Assembly: GCA_009789175.1 (NCBI GenBank)
Contig: CP046866.1
Span: 1,798,001-1,862,000, forward strand
Length of the DNA stretch: 64,000 bases
Direction: 5' to 3'
Origin: Salinibaculum litoreum
GTDB taxonomy: Archaea; Halobacteriota; Halobacteria; Halobacteriales; Haloarculaceae
The notes under the pieces are model-generated. The model was given only the letters and a program-made list of their open reading frames with translations. It ran no database searches and was not told the DNA's origin. Position 1 is the first letter of the stretch. Each line of letters starts with the position of its first letter. This document shows, in pieces, positions 52,513 to 61,728 of the stretch. Both the position numbers and the translations under genes were made by a program.

Positions 52513-54162
52513 ATGAACGGGGCGAAACTCGCGGGAGTCGTCGTCATCGGTATCCTGCTGTTCACGACAGTCGGGGCCGCCAACGTGGCGACGACAGCCG
52601 ACCGGACGGTGCTCAGTGGAGACTACGTGAGTCAGACTATCGAAGACGAAGACGCCTACGAGCCGATTCGCAACGAGACCATCGAGCAGGTACTGGAGCG
52701 AATGGAACGTGCGGACCTGAGCGAAGGGCAGACGTTGTTGCAGGCCGGCAACGGCACCGACAACAGGACCCTCGTCGAGAACGCTGTCACCGACAGCTAC
52801 GTCAAAGAGGAGACCGACAAGAACGTCGACGAACTCTATAGCTATCTCAACGGTGAGCGCGAGGAACTGTACATGGACCTCGACCTGCGCCAGCTGAAAA
52901 AGAACCTCGCCGAGGAGTTCGGCGCGGAGGTCGAGCGCAAGGAGACCAAAGCCCTCGTCAACGAGTTCGGCCCGGAAGAGGGCGACACGCCGGTCCCCAT
53001 CGACGGTGAGACCGTCGAGAAGATGAAACAGAGCCCCGGAGACTACGAGGAAGCACGGCTCGATTTCCGCGTCGATGTGGCCTACGAGACCACCAGCACA
53101 GACGAGAAACTCCTGCTTATCGGTGAGAGCCCGCGTGGGAAAAGCCAGAGCGAGAAAGAGGACATTGTCGACCGGCGTGAAGACGAGATTCGGGGCGAAC
53201 TGCGCTCACAACTGGAGACCGACCCGAACACCATCACCATCGACGGTGAGCAGGTCGATGTGGGCAGCGAAATCGACCAGCGCAAAGCAGATGCGAAAGC
53301 CGACGCCTGCAGTCGGACCAAATCGAAGCTGTCGTCGAACGCATCCGACAGCGCGGTCTGTAACGGCTACACCGGCGGCGTCCCCGGCGGGACCGCCTCG
53401 GACAACATGACTCAGGCGGCCGTCGAGTTCCAGTACGTCATCATCGACGGATTGACCGACCAGTCCTACAGCTACGAGGCGTTCGTTGCTGACCAGAAAC
53501 AGTCCGAAACGGACCTCTCGACGGAGACGACTGACTACGCCGATGTCCGTATCCAACAGGAGGTTCCCAACACGCTGTCTGCCGAGGAGCAATTCGGCGA
53601 AAGCACGGTCAATGACATCCGGAACGCCCGCGGAGGCGTGGGTACGGTCGGGCTGTTGAGCTTGCTGTTGCCCGTCCTCTCGCTGGTGCTCGTCGGTGCA
53701 GCCTACGGCATCACCCGGTCGGCCGAGACCACGGCCAAGATGGCTGGTATCGTTCTCGTCGCCGTTGGATTGCTCTCGCTCGTCGTCGCGACGCTGCTTC
53801 GCGGACCGGTTCTCTCGGCGGTCGAGGAAGGTGCCTCGGGAAGTGGCGCGGCCGAGTTCACCGACATCGCCGTGGCGCTGTTCGAGGGGCTGCTGTCGGC
53901 GCTGAGCACACAGTCGGTAACGCTTCTGGTCGTCGGTGTCGTCCTCGTCGCGCTGGTGGCCGCGAACCGGCGCGGGTATCTCGATGACCTCAAGGCCCGT
54001 GCTGGCATCGGGACGGCGACAGCCGACAGCGAGCCGACCGGCCAGAGCGGGCCGCGGGGCCACCAGCCGGACCACCAGCAGGCACCCCCGCAGGACGGCC
54101 AGACCGGACAGCAGTCGAGTCACTCCGACAGTGGACAGAACAGCGGTGACGGCAATCAGTAG
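52513..54162 (+). CDS. Membrane protein with large extracellular helical domain
   Basis: 549 aa from the ATG at 52513 (NGAKLAGVVVIGILLFTTVG), which provides a signal or membrane anchor. Residues about 30-370 are hydrophilic and acidic with many helices (EPIRNETIEQVLERMERADL), and contain a Cys pair (DACSRTK...AVCNGY). Three hydrophobic helices follow (GLLSLLLPVLSLVLVGAAYG; MAGIVLVAVGLLSLVVATLL; VTLLVVGVVLVALVAANRRG). The tail (about 45 residues) is Gly/Gln/His/Ser-rich. I do not recognise a family. Confidence 0.75.
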   Translation: MNGAKLAGVVVIGILLFTTVGAANVATTADRTVLSGDYVSQTIEDEDAYEPIRNETIEQVLERMERADLSEGQTLLQAGNGTDNRTLVENAVTDSYVKEETDKNVDELYSYLNGEREELYMDLDLRQLKKNLAEEFGAEVERKETKALVNEFGPEEGDTPVPIDGETVEKMKQSPGDYEEARLDFRVDVAYETTSTDEKLLLIGESPRGKSQSEKEDIVDRREDEIRGELRSQLETDPNTITIDGEQVDVGSEIDQRKADAKADACSRTKSKLSSNASDSAVCNGYTGGVPGGTASDNMTQAAVEFQYVIIDGLTDQSYSYEAFVADQKQSETDLSTETTDYADVRIQQEVPNTLSAEEQFGESTVNDIRNARGGVGTVGLLSLLLPVLSLVLVGAAYGITRSAETTAKMAGIVLVAVGLLSLVVATLLRGPVLSAVEEGASGSGAAEFTDIAVALFEGLLSALSTQSVTLLVVGVVLVALVAANRRGYLDDLKARAGIGTATADSEPTGQSGPRGHQPDHQQAPPQDGQTGQQSSHSDSGQNSGDGNQ

Positions 54163-54173
54163 ACGGGTCGCTT

Positions 54174-55169
54174 TCAGTCGTCGAGTCGCTCGCGGGCGGC
54201 AGCAACTACGAGCGGAAGCGTGATGGTCGCATCGGCATAGACCGAGGCGTTACGGGCGGCCTTTTCGAGTTTGCCCCACGAGCGGGCTTCGTCCAGCGTG
54301 GCACCCGAGAGCCCGCCGGTCTGTGGCGGGTCCATCGTCAACTGCACGGCGTAGTTGTAGGCATCGGGAGCGACGAGCATCGTCTGAAGGACGTAGTTTT
54401 TCGGGACGCCACCGCCGACGACCAGTGCGCCGGCAGTGTCGGCCTCGAAGGCCATGTCCGTCAGGTCGTCCATGTCGGCAAGCGCATCGAGCGAGAAATC
54501 GCTGGTCTGGTTGTACATCCACGACTGCAGTCCGAGCACCGAATCCTGGATGGCCGGGCAGTAGATAGGCACGTCTGCCTCGTAGGCCGCAGCGGCGATG
54601 CCGGGGGCCTCGGTGACATCGTCGCGGTCGTTGACAGCGGCGTTGGCCCGGCCGAGTTCCTCGGTGAGCCGCTGGATGCTGACAGTGCCGTCGGCTTCGA
54701 GTGGCGGGAACACCTCCTCACGCAGGTGGGACTCGAAGGCCGCGAAATGTTCCTGCGGGAGATAGACGTTGTAGATGCGGTCGACGCCCTCGTCCCGGAG
54801 TTGCTCGTCGTGTTCGCGCTCGCTACGGTCAGGGTGGGATTCCCGGCCGTGATGGTGTTTGCCGCCGATGGCCTCGATAGTGTCGTGTGTGAGGTTCGCG
54901 CCCGTCGTGACGAGAGCGTCGACGTACCCGTCCCGAATCAGGTCCGCGACAAGCTGGCGCATCCCGGCCGGAACCATCGCCCCGGCAAGCCCCATGAAGA
55001 CGGTGGCCTCCTCGAACATCTCCGCGGTGACATCGACGGCTTCGTGGACGGCACTGGCACCGAGCCCGGCGTTGCCGTACTCGTCGGCGAGGTCACCGAC
55101 GGTCATCCCGGCACGGGCCTCGGCGTGTGCGATAGGGTCGTGTGCGAACTCCTCGCGTTCGTCGGTCAT
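54174..55169 (-). CDS. dys: Deoxyhypusine synthase
   Basis: 331-aa NAD-dependent enzyme that modifies one lysine of aIF5A. NAD and substrate residues are conserved in VTTGANLTHDTIEAIGGKHH and VGGGVPKNYVLQTMLVAPDA, and the catalytic lysine is in LDEARSWGKLEKAARNAS. In haloarchaea agmatine rather than spermidine is thought to be the aminobutyl donor, so the agmatinase-like gene at 60486 and eif5A at 61283 are functionally connected. It converges with the membrane protein gene. Confidence 0.95.
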   Translation of the reverse strand: MTDEREEFAHDPIAHAEARAGMTVGDLADEYGNAGLGASAVHEAVDVTAEMFEEATVFMGLAGAMVPAGMRQLVADLIRDGYVDALVTTGANLTHDTIEAIGGKHHHGRESHPDRSEREHDEQLRDEGVDRIYNVYLPQEHFAAFESHLREEVFPPLEADGTVSIQRLTEELGRANAAVNDRDDVTEAPGIAAAAYEADVPIYCPAIQDSVLGLQSWMYNQTSDFSLDALADMDDLTDMAFEADTAGALVVGGGVPKNYVLQTMLVAPDAYNYAVQLTMDPPQTGGLSGATLDEARSWGKLEKAARNASVYADATITLPLVVAAARERLDD

Positions 55170-55252
55170 CGTGGGTCAGTCGACGGTGCGCGGGCTAAAG
55201 CGCGACGGTCTCGGGACAAGAGGTATTGGTCGGGACGCCCTACCACACCGGA

Positions 55253-56812
55253 GTGACAGTCGACCTGCCCGACGGCTACGACGGCCCACCGCTTGCCGAC
55301 CTCGCCGCTGCCGTACAGACCGACGGCGACGAGACGCTCCGCGTCGAAACGCCGATGACTGGAGCCGCCATCGGGGAGGTGCCCGCCTGCTCGCCGGCGG
55401 ACGTGCGGACTGCCGCCGAACGAGCACAGCAAGCACAACAGGAGTGGATGGCCCGGCCGGTGAGCGAGCGAGTCGAGGCAATCGAGCAGTTCGTCTCGCT
55501 GGTCCGGGGGTCCCAGTCCGACCTACTGGACCTCGTCCAGCTGGAGAGCGGGAAAGCCCGCTACGATGCGATGGAGGAGATACTGGACGTGGTGGCCACG
55601 GCAGGTCACTACGCCGACCGTGCGCCCGAGTATCTCGCCACCGAGAGGGTTCCGGGTGTCGTCCCACTTGTGACACAGGCCAGCGTCGACCGCGACCCCT
55701 ACGGCGTCGTCGGGTTCATCACGCCGTGGAACTATCCGCTGACGCTTGCAATCTCGGACGTAATCCCGGCGCTGCTCGCGGGAAATACAGCTATCGTCAA
55801 ACCGGCCGAACAGACCCCACACACTGCTCTGTTCGTCGCCGAGTTGCTCCGCAAGGCGGGCGTTCCCGAGGGCTGTCTGCAAATCCTCCCCGGAGACGGC
55901 GAGCGACTCGGGGAACCACTGGTGGCCGCCGTCGACGCCGTGAGCTTCACCGGGAGTACCGCCGTCGGCCGCGAGGTGGCCGCACTTGCCGGCCGCGAAC
56001 TCGTACCGGCGACGCTGGAGTTGGGCGGGAACGGCCCGCTGATCGTCCGCGAGGACGCGCCGTTGGGGCGGACCGTCACTGGCGCCCTCCGTGGAGCCTT
56101 CGCCAGCGCCGGCCAACTCTGTATCGCCACCGAGCGTATCTACGTCCACGAATCACGCTACGACGGCTTCTGTGACCGCCTCGTCGAGCGAGCGCGCGGG
56201 CTGACACTCGACACGAGCTTCGAGTGGGACCCCGATGTCGGCTCGCTCGTCTCCGAGCGCCAGCTATCGAAGGTCCGCAGTCACGTCGATGAGGCCGTCG
56301 CCGACGGCGCAACACTGCTGACAGGTGGTCGCCACAGGCCCGACGTGGGGCCATACGCCTACGAGCCGACGGTACTGGCGGACGTACCAGAGGGGAGCGC
56401 CGTCGCGTGCGAGGAGACGTTCGGGCCGGTCGTGACCGTGACGCCCGTTGCCGACGACGAGGAAGCGGTTGCACGTGCGAACGACTCCGAGTACGGACTG
56501 CACGGGAGCGTCTGGAGCGGCGACGCCGACCAGGGACGGGCGCTCGCCCGCCGACTCGACTGCGGGAGCGTCTGCGTCAACGATGCCTATATCTCTATGT
56601 GGGCCTCGACAGGCGCGCCGATGGGTGGGCGTGACGACTCCGGTATCGGCCGCCGTCACGGCAAGGAGGGCTTCGAGAAGTACACGGACCCCCAGAGCGT
56701 CGTCGTCCAGCGTGGCCACCCCGTCGCAGCACCGGCTGGCGTCCCGAACCGCCTGATGGCCGCCACGCTCTCGTGGTATCTGCGCCTCGCACGGGCGGTC
56801 GGGCTCCGATGA
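55253..56812 (+). CDS. Aldehyde dehydrogenase (succinate-semialdehyde-type)
   Basis: About 519 aa NAD(P)-dependent ALDH. Conserved residues: oxyanion Asn in FITPWNYPLTLAISD, cofactor Lys in AIVKPAEQTPHTA, Glu in ATLELGGNGPLIV and the nucleophile Cys in SAGQLCIATERIYV. ETFGPVVTVTPV is near the end. I chose the GTG at 55253, since a TATA-like GGTATTGG about 30 bp upstream fits; the ATG at 55226 would be nine codons longer. Its stop overlaps the epimerase start by 4 bp, suggesting a joint pathway. Confidence 0.92.
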   Translation: MTVDLPDGYDGPPLADLAAAVQTDGDETLRVETPMTGAAIGEVPACSPADVRTAAERAQQAQQEWMARPVSERVEAIEQFVSLVRGSQSDLLDLVQLESGKARYDAMEEILDVVATAGHYADRAPEYLATERVPGVVPLVTQASVDRDPYGVVGFITPWNYPLTLAISDVIPALLAGNTAIVKPAEQTPHTALFVAELLRKAGVPEGCLQILPGDGERLGEPLVAAVDAVSFTGSTAVGREVAALAGRELVPATLELGGNGPLIVREDAPLGRTVTGALRGAFASAGQLCIATERIYVHESRYDGFCDRLVERARGLTLDTSFEWDPDVGSLVSERQLSKVRSHVDEAVADGATLLTGGRHRPDVGPYAYEPTVLADVPEGSAVACEETFGPVVTVTPVADDEEAVARANDSEYGLHGSVWSGDADQGRALARRLDCGSVCVNDAYISMWASTGAPMGGRDDSGIGRRHGKEGFEKYTDPQSVVVQRGHPVAAPAGVPNRLMAATLSWYLRLARAVGLR

Positions 56813-57885
56813 GGGCGTTCCTGACCGGCTTCCCCGGGTTCCTCGGCGAGGCACTCGTCGAGCGACTGCTTGCCCGCGGCGAACGCGTGACCTGTCTGGT
56901 CCAGCCCGCGTATCTGGAACGGGCACAGGAGCGCGCGGCAACCCTGCAAGAGAGGACTGACGTGTCAGCCGACTGCCTCTCACTCGTCACCGGCGACATC
57001 ACCGACGCCGACCTCGGACTGGACGACCCCGAGCACCATCGCCAGCAGACCGACTCGGTGTATCATCTCGCAGCGATATACGACCTCGGCGTCGAGCGCG
57101 CGCCGGCACAGGCTGTCAACGTCGACGGGACCGAGCGCGTCCTGACATTCGCACGCAGGGCCGGTATCGACTGCCTACATTATGTCAGCACCTGCTACGT
57201 CAGCGGCCGGTACGACGGCGTGTTCGGGCCTGAGGACCTCGACGTGGGACAGTCGTTCAACAACCACTACGAGGCCACGAAGTTCGCCGCCGAGCGTGCC
57301 GTTCGAGAGCAGATGGCCGAGGGGTTGCCCGCGACCATCTACCGGCCAGCCATCGCCGTCGGCGACAGCACCACCGGCGAGACGGCGAAGTACGACGGCC
57401 TCTATTACCTGCTGGGACTGATTGACCGCCAGCCCCGCGTGGCAGTCGCACCCGTCCAGCCACCCGCGGGCCGGTACGAGTTCAACGTCGTCCCCAGGGA
57501 TTTCGTCGTCGATGCCATTGCCCACCTGAGTAGCCGCGCGGACACCGAGGGGACGACCTTCCAGTTGTGCAACCCGAACCCGCCGACGATAGGCCAGCTA
57601 CTCGATATCTGCGGGAGGGTACTGGACCGGCGAGTCCTGCGCGTGCCGATACACGCCCGGACTGGTCGGCGAGTGCTCGAAAGCGCAGGGCCGCTCTCGG
57701 GGCTGCTCGGCGTCGAGCCGGCGTCGCTCGACTATCTCGCACACCCGACGCGGTACGTCTCGCCGAACACGCGACAGGCACTGTCTGGGACCGACATCTC
57801 GTGTCCGCCGCTTGCGAGCTACGTCGAGACCCTCGTCGCGTACATGCGCGAGCACCCCGAGGTCGGGGACCGTGCGATGGTCTGA
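56809..57885 (+). CDS. NAD-dependent epimerase / thioester-reductase-like SDR
   Basis: 358-aa extended SDR. The cofactor loop AFLTGFPGFLGEALVERLLA has the GxxGxxG pattern, and the catalytic Tyr-Lys are in NNHYEATKFAAERAV. The VYHLAAIYDLGVERAPAQAV stretch and YRPAIAVGDSTTGETAKYDG are typical of the male-sterility/thioester-reductase group. It is translationally coupled with the aldehyde dehydrogenase by a 4-bp overlap. A role in lipid or aldehyde metabolism is plausible but unproven. Confidence 0.88.
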   Translation: MRAFLTGFPGFLGEALVERLLARGERVTCLVQPAYLERAQERAATLQERTDVSADCLSLVTGDITDADLGLDDPEHHRQQTDSVYHLAAIYDLGVERAPAQAVNVDGTERVLTFARRAGIDCLHYVSTCYVSGRYDGVFGPEDLDVGQSFNNHYEATKFAAERAVREQMAEGLPATIYRPAIAVGDSTTGETAKYDGLYYLLGLIDRQPRVAVAPVQPPAGRYEFNVVPRDFVVDAIAHLSSRADTEGTTFQLCNPNPPTIGQLLDICGRVLDRRVLRVPIHARTGRRVLESAGPLSGLLGVEPASLDYLAHPTRYVSPNTRQALSGTDISCPPLASYVETLVAYMREHPEVGDRAMV

Positions 57886-57912
57886 AACATCGGAGACGAC
57901 CTACCGACTGGC

Positions 57913-58680
57913 TCAGAGGCCGGTCGGGTGGTCGACGTAGCTCGTCTCGACGCCCCACTCTGAGACGACTCCTTCGAGATTGCGGACACCGAATGTCTCC
58001 GTCGCGTAGTGTCCCGCAAGCACGACGTGAATGCCGGCCTCGCGGGCCTTGTGGTAGACTTTCTGTTTGCCCTCACCGGTCACGAGCGCATCGACTCCGT
58101 TCTCGACGGCTTCGTCCAGCCAGTCGGTGCCGCTGCCGGTGACGATTGCCACGTCACGAATCGGTGAGGGGCCGAAATCGAGCACCTGTATCTCACGCCC
58201 GCCCGTATCGAGTTCACTCGCCAGGCGGTCACGCAGGCCGTCGATTGTGTAAGGCTCGCTGGCTTCGCCGCGCTGGCCGATATACTCGCCGCCAACCTGG
58301 CCGAAGGGTGAGCGGTTGCCCAAATCGAGAACGTCCGCGACGCCGGCGGCGTTGCCGAGGTTTTGGTGGCCATCGAGCGGGAGATGGCAGGCATACAGCG
58401 CGATGTCGTTCTCGATGAGCGCAGCGACGCGGCGGTACTGACTGCCGGTGACCCGGTCGATACCGCCCCAGGAGATGCCGTGGTGAGTCACGAGCAGGTC
58501 CGCGCCGTGTTCCGCTGCGCGGTCGATAGTCTCGACGGCGGCGTCGACAGCGAAGGTCACGTGGTCGACGGGTTGTGTCTCCGGGCCGACCTGCAGGCCG
58601 TTCGCGCTCGCGTCGAGGTCGGCATAGGCTGCTGTATCGAGTGTTTCATCCAGTCGCGTACAGAGGTCGCCACAGTGCAT
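57913..58680 (-). CDS. Nif3-like dinuclear metal-centre protein
   Basis: 255-aa protein of the Nif3/GTP cyclohydrolase I type 2-like family. The metal ligands are in ADLLVTHHGISWGG (two His) and in the C-terminal VVLAGHYATETFG. The start MHCGDLCTRLDETLDTAAYA is normal for the family; a 17-codon longer frame has no support. Members form hexamers with two metal ions; their substrate is uncertain. Confidence 0.93.
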   Translation of the reverse strand: MHCGDLCTRLDETLDTAAYADLDASANGLQVGPETQPVDHVTFAVDAAVETIDRAAEHGADLLVTHHGISWGGIDRVTGSQYRRVAALIENDIALYACHLPLDGHQNLGNAAGVADVLDLGNRSPFGQVGGEYIGQRGEASEPYTIDGLRDRLASELDTGGREIQVLDFGPSPIRDVAIVTGSGTDWLDEAVENGVDALVTGEGKQKVYHKAREAGIHVVLAGHYATETFGVRNLEGVVSEWGVETSYVDHPTGL

Positions 58681-58743
58681 ACCCGCCCCTTTGCCGGCCG
58701 GTGCCGTATGCGTTGTCCCCCCGGAATCCAATCGGGCGCTCGC

Positions 58744-60408
58744 TTACTCCGGTCGGACGAGGTCGGAGCCGTCCTCGTCGATGAGTCCGCGGTCGATTGC
58801 GAGGTCGATGACCTCCGCACACTCCGACTCCGAGAGGCCGTAGGCGTTGGCGGCTACCGTCTCGATTTCCTCGCGTTCGACCGGGAACTCCCGGTTCTGG
58901 AGCAAGCGCATCACTTTGTTGTACTCCAGCGCGGAGACGCTGGTCCGTGCCGTTCCCGACGCCCCGCTGTCGTCACCGGTCTCGCCCGTCCCCGCGCCGC
59001 TATCGTCGGTCACGCTCTCCGCTGACGGCTCCGTGTCGGCGACCGACTCACCGCTCTGACTCGTCTCCGTGTCGGCTTCGGACCCGGTATCGGCCGCGGG
59101 GTCGTCGGGAGCGCCGTCAGTCGGTTCGAACGACGGAGCGTCGTCGTCCACCTCGCTGCCGGCCCCTGAATCAGTATCGTCGACGCCGACGGTATCGAAT
59201 TCGTCGGGAACATCCGGTTCCATCGCCGCCTCCAGTTCGTCGTCGGGTTCGTCCTCGGCTGGCTCGTCATCGTCCTCGAGGATGCTGGCGTCGATGTCAC
59301 CCGCCAGTTGCTCGATGTCCTCGGCCGTCACGTCGTCATCGTCACCCTCGGTGTCTGCGTCGGGTGAGTCCATCTCACCGTCCGCGCTGACATCGAGCGT
59401 GTCAGCCGCGTCGTCCTCGCCATCGGTCTCGAAGGACTCCTCCCCGGCACCAGCATCCGCGTCAAACGACTCCATCTCGTCAGTTCCCTCATCGATATCG
59501 TCGATTCCGCCGTCTCCCTCATCGACGGCATCGAAACCGTCGTCTCCCTCATCGAGGTCGTCGGTGACCCCCTCGTCGGCATCTGTCCCGGCCGTCGTGA
59601 ACTCGTCGGGAACATCCGGTTCCATCGCCGCCTCCAGTTCGTCGTCGGGTTCGTCCTCGGCTGGCTCGTCATCGTCCTCAAGGATGCTGGCGTCGATATC
59701 ACCCGCCAGTTGCTCGATGTCCTCGGCCGTCACGTCGTCATCGTCGCTGTCGTTACCGGCAGTTTCCGACGGGTCTTCGGTCGCGGACACGTCGGCACTT
59801 GCCTTGGCCTCGTCGATGGATGTGGACGGCTCGTCCGATGCCGTGTCCGATGGCGACTCGGTCACCTCTGTATCCGGTGGCGACTCGGTCACCGCGTCGT
59901 CCATCTCTATCGACTCCTCGGCCGTCGAGTCCGGGTCGGCCACGTCGGTCGCTGAATCTGCACCTACCGAGTCCGCACCCGTCACGTCGCCGGCTTCGGT
60001 GTCGACAGCTTCGGAGCTGCCAGCTCCGGTTTCGACTGCTTCAGCGCCGTCGACAGTCGAATCCTGCCCTGTGTCGTCAACAGTCCCGGAGTCGTCGGGC
60101 GTCCCGAGGCCCTCGGCCGTCTCGGAGTCATCTGTCGTCCCAGGGTTGCCTATCGTCCCGGAATCGCTGGCAGCCCCGGAGTCGTCACTCCCGGATTCGC
60201 TATCGGTGGCGTCAGGGGCCGTCATCTCAGCATCGACGGCGGCGAGTACCTCGTCCAGGACGGTTTCGAGTTTCTGGTGGCAGGCGGGACAGAGCGTCGC
60301 AGTCGTCGTGTCGCCCCCGCGTTGCAGATTCTCGGGGACGACGGGGTACTCCTGCAGTGGCTCCTCAAGCGCCGACCCACAGAAGTAACACGAAGAGAGA
60401 GTGTCCAT
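58744..60408 (-). CDS. Long acidic repeat protein with N-terminal zinc ribbon
   Basis: 554 aa from the ATG at 60408. The N-terminus has CYFCGSALEEPLQEYPVVPE and CPACHQKLETV, a zinc ribbon. Residues about 70-480 are an acidic low-complexity region rich in Asp, Ser, Thr and Glu, with two nearly identical 49-residue copies (from DDDVTAEDIEQLAGDIDASI to AAMEPDVPDEF). The last 65 residues are helical and winged-helix-like (ALEYNKVMRLLQNREFPVER). It has a low-complexity linker between two putative binding domains. Function unknown. Confidence 0.8.
   Translation of the reverse strand: MDTLSSCYFCGSALEEPLQEYPVVPENLQRGGDTTTATLCPACHQKLETVLDEVLAAVDAEMTAPDATDSESGSDDSGAASDSGTIGNPGTTDDSETAEGLGTPDDSGTVDDTGQDSTVDGAEAVETGAGSSEAVDTEAGDVTGADSVGADSATDVADPDSTAEESIEMDDAVTESPPDTEVTESPSDTASDEPSTSIDEAKASADVSATEDPSETAGNDSDDDDVTAEDIEQLAGDIDASILEDDDEPAEDEPDDELEAAMEPDVPDEFTTAGTDADEGVTDDLDEGDDGFDAVDEGDGGIDDIDEGTDEMESFDADAGAGEESFETDGEDDAADTLDVSADGEMDSPDADTEGDDDDVTAEDIEQLAGDIDASILEDDDEPAEDEPDDELEAAMEPDVPDEFDTVGVDDTDSGAGSEVDDDAPSFEPTDGAPDDPAADTGSEADTETSQSGESVADTEPSAESVTDDSGAGTGETGDDSGASGTARTSVSALEYNKVMRLLQNREFPVEREEIETVAANAYGLSESECAEVIDLAIDRGLIDEDGSDLVRPE
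59197..59745. repeat. 147-bp direct duplication inside the acidic repeat gene
   Basis: The segments 59197-59343 and 59599-59745 are almost identical (differences at a few third positions, for example AATTC/AACTC, CGAGG/CAAGG and GATGTC/GATATC), separated by 255 bp. They encode the two 49-residue acidic copies. The near-identity suggests recent duplication or gene conversion within the frame. Confidence 0.9.
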
Positions 60409-60485
60409 GCCTGCATCGACGCTTGCAGGTGGCAAAAACCCCACGACGATTCACGAACACGTCGGAGCCATCCCGCAAGCAGCAC

Positions 60486-61283
60486 TCACCCGTCGGCGTG
60501 GGCGTAGACAAAGGCACGCAGTAGTTTTGCGCCAAGCACTGCCGCCTGCCCATCGTCGCGGTCGTTGACCTCCACCACGTCGAACCCGACTGACTGTGGC
60601 GCAACCGACCGGACCACGTCGTGCATCGTCGGCGGGTCGAGCCCGAACGGCTCTTTGGTCCCCGTCCCCGGTGCGTAGCCGGGGTCTGCGGCGTCTACGT
60701 CCACACTCAGGTAGACGTCACCGGAGAGCGTGGGGTCCCAGGACGGGACTTCCTCCGGCGGGACGGCGGTCACGTCGGCCTGTGCTGCCCGGTCCCACTC
60801 GGTTTCACAGCCGGCGCGAGCCCCGAGAATCACGGCGTGGTCAGCCACCTCCAGCGCATGACGGGTGGCCGTCGCGTGGCTCAGGGGGTTGCCCGCAAAC
60901 GAGTCCCGTAAATCCAGATGGGCATCAAGACAGACGAACACGTCCGGGTCGAGCGCGCGAACCGCGGCGACGGAGACGGTGTGTTCGCCGCCGACGAGCA
61001 GCGGAACCGTCCCCTGATCGCGGTACTCGGCGACAGTGCCACGGAGAAACTCGATGTACTCGGCAGCGTCGTCAGTCGGTCGGACGTTACCGTGGTCGGC
61101 GACCGCGAGGTCGGTAAAGTGCTGGTCAGTGTGGTGGTCGTAGTCCTCGAAGGATTCAGCGAAGTGGCGCACGCGACGCGGCCCAAAGCGGGTTCCCGGC
61201 TGGAAGGTCGTAGACGCGTCGAGTGGCGCACCCACGACGGCGTAGTCGGCAGCCGAGCGGTCGGCCGCGGCACCGGGAAACAT
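60486..61283 (-). CDS. speB: Agmatinase-like ureohydrolase
   Basis: 265-aa arginase/agmatinase-fold protein. The binuclear Mn ligands are visible: GGEHTVSVAAVRA, CLDAHLDLRD, and SVDVDAADPGYAPG. The C-terminal VGFDVVEVNDRDDGQAAVLG is also family-like. Its start overlaps the eif5A stop by one base, so they are coupled. In haloarchaea the gene next to eif5A is needed to release urea from the deoxyagmatinyl-lysine made by deoxyhypusine synthase, so this is probably a hypusine-pathway enzyme and not only a free agmatinase (inference from position). Confidence 0.92.
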   Translation of the reverse strand: MFPGAAADRSAADYAVVGAPLDASTTFQPGTRFGPRRVRHFAESFEDYDHHTDQHFTDLAVADHGNVRPTDDAAEYIEFLRGTVAEYRDQGTVPLLVGGEHTVSVAAVRALDPDVFVCLDAHLDLRDSFAGNPLSHATATRHALEVADHAVILGARAGCETEWDRAAQADVTAVPPEEVPSWDPTLSGDVYLSVDVDAADPGYAPGTGTKEPFGLDPPTMHDVVRSVAPQSVGFDVVEVNDRDDGQAAVLGAKLLRAFVYAHADG

Positions 61284-61654
61284 CAGACGATTTTGCGCTG
61301 TGCCTCGTATTCGAGGAACTCGATTTCGTCGTCGGCTTCCAGCGAGTCGTCGTCAGCACGCATCACGAAGTTGTCGTAGGTTTCGAGGTCCATGACCTGT
61401 ATCTCGTCGTCGCGGACATCGATAACCTGGCCCTGTTTGCGGTTGATGATGGGGACCCACACCTTCGCGTCCACGGGCTGGGACAGGGAGCGTTTCTTGC
61501 CGTCGAAGACGCCCTTGGCGTCGATTCGGGCCTTCGCGCTGCCGTGTTTGCCCGGCTTGGCCGTGCTGTAGGATGTGATTTTGCAGGGAATCTCGTCAAT
61601 CATTACGTAGCTGCCCTCGTCGAGGTCACGAACCTCGGTCTGCTGTTTTGCCAT
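61283..61654 (-). CDS. eif5A: Translation initiation/elongation factor aIF5A
   Basis: 123-aa factor that helps ribosomes through difficult peptide bonds. The hypusine loop reads [15 protein letters not shown], in which the Lys of PGKHG is the modified one. The C-terminal OB domain has [20 protein letters not shown]. Length is normal. It is coupled to the agmatinase-like gene, and dys lies 6 kb away, so all genes for the proposed archaeal pathway are in the window. Confidence 0.97.
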   Translation of the reverse strand: MAKQQTEVRDLDEGSYVMIDEIPCKITSYSTAKPGKHGSAKARIDAKGVFDGKKRSLSQPVDAKVWVPIINRKQGQVIDVRDDEIQVMDLETYDNFVMRADDDSLEADDEIEFLEYEAQRKIV

Positions 61655-61728
61655 GTCCCGGGATTGTCTACCGGCCAGTATAAACGGTTTGGAATGGTGC
61701 AGCCCTGCTCATCGAATTGAGAGGACTG

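Noticed and set aside
59197-59745. Repeats considered as CRISPR or mobile element ends
   Set aside because: There are only two copies, both in frame inside one gene, coding for acidic repeats.
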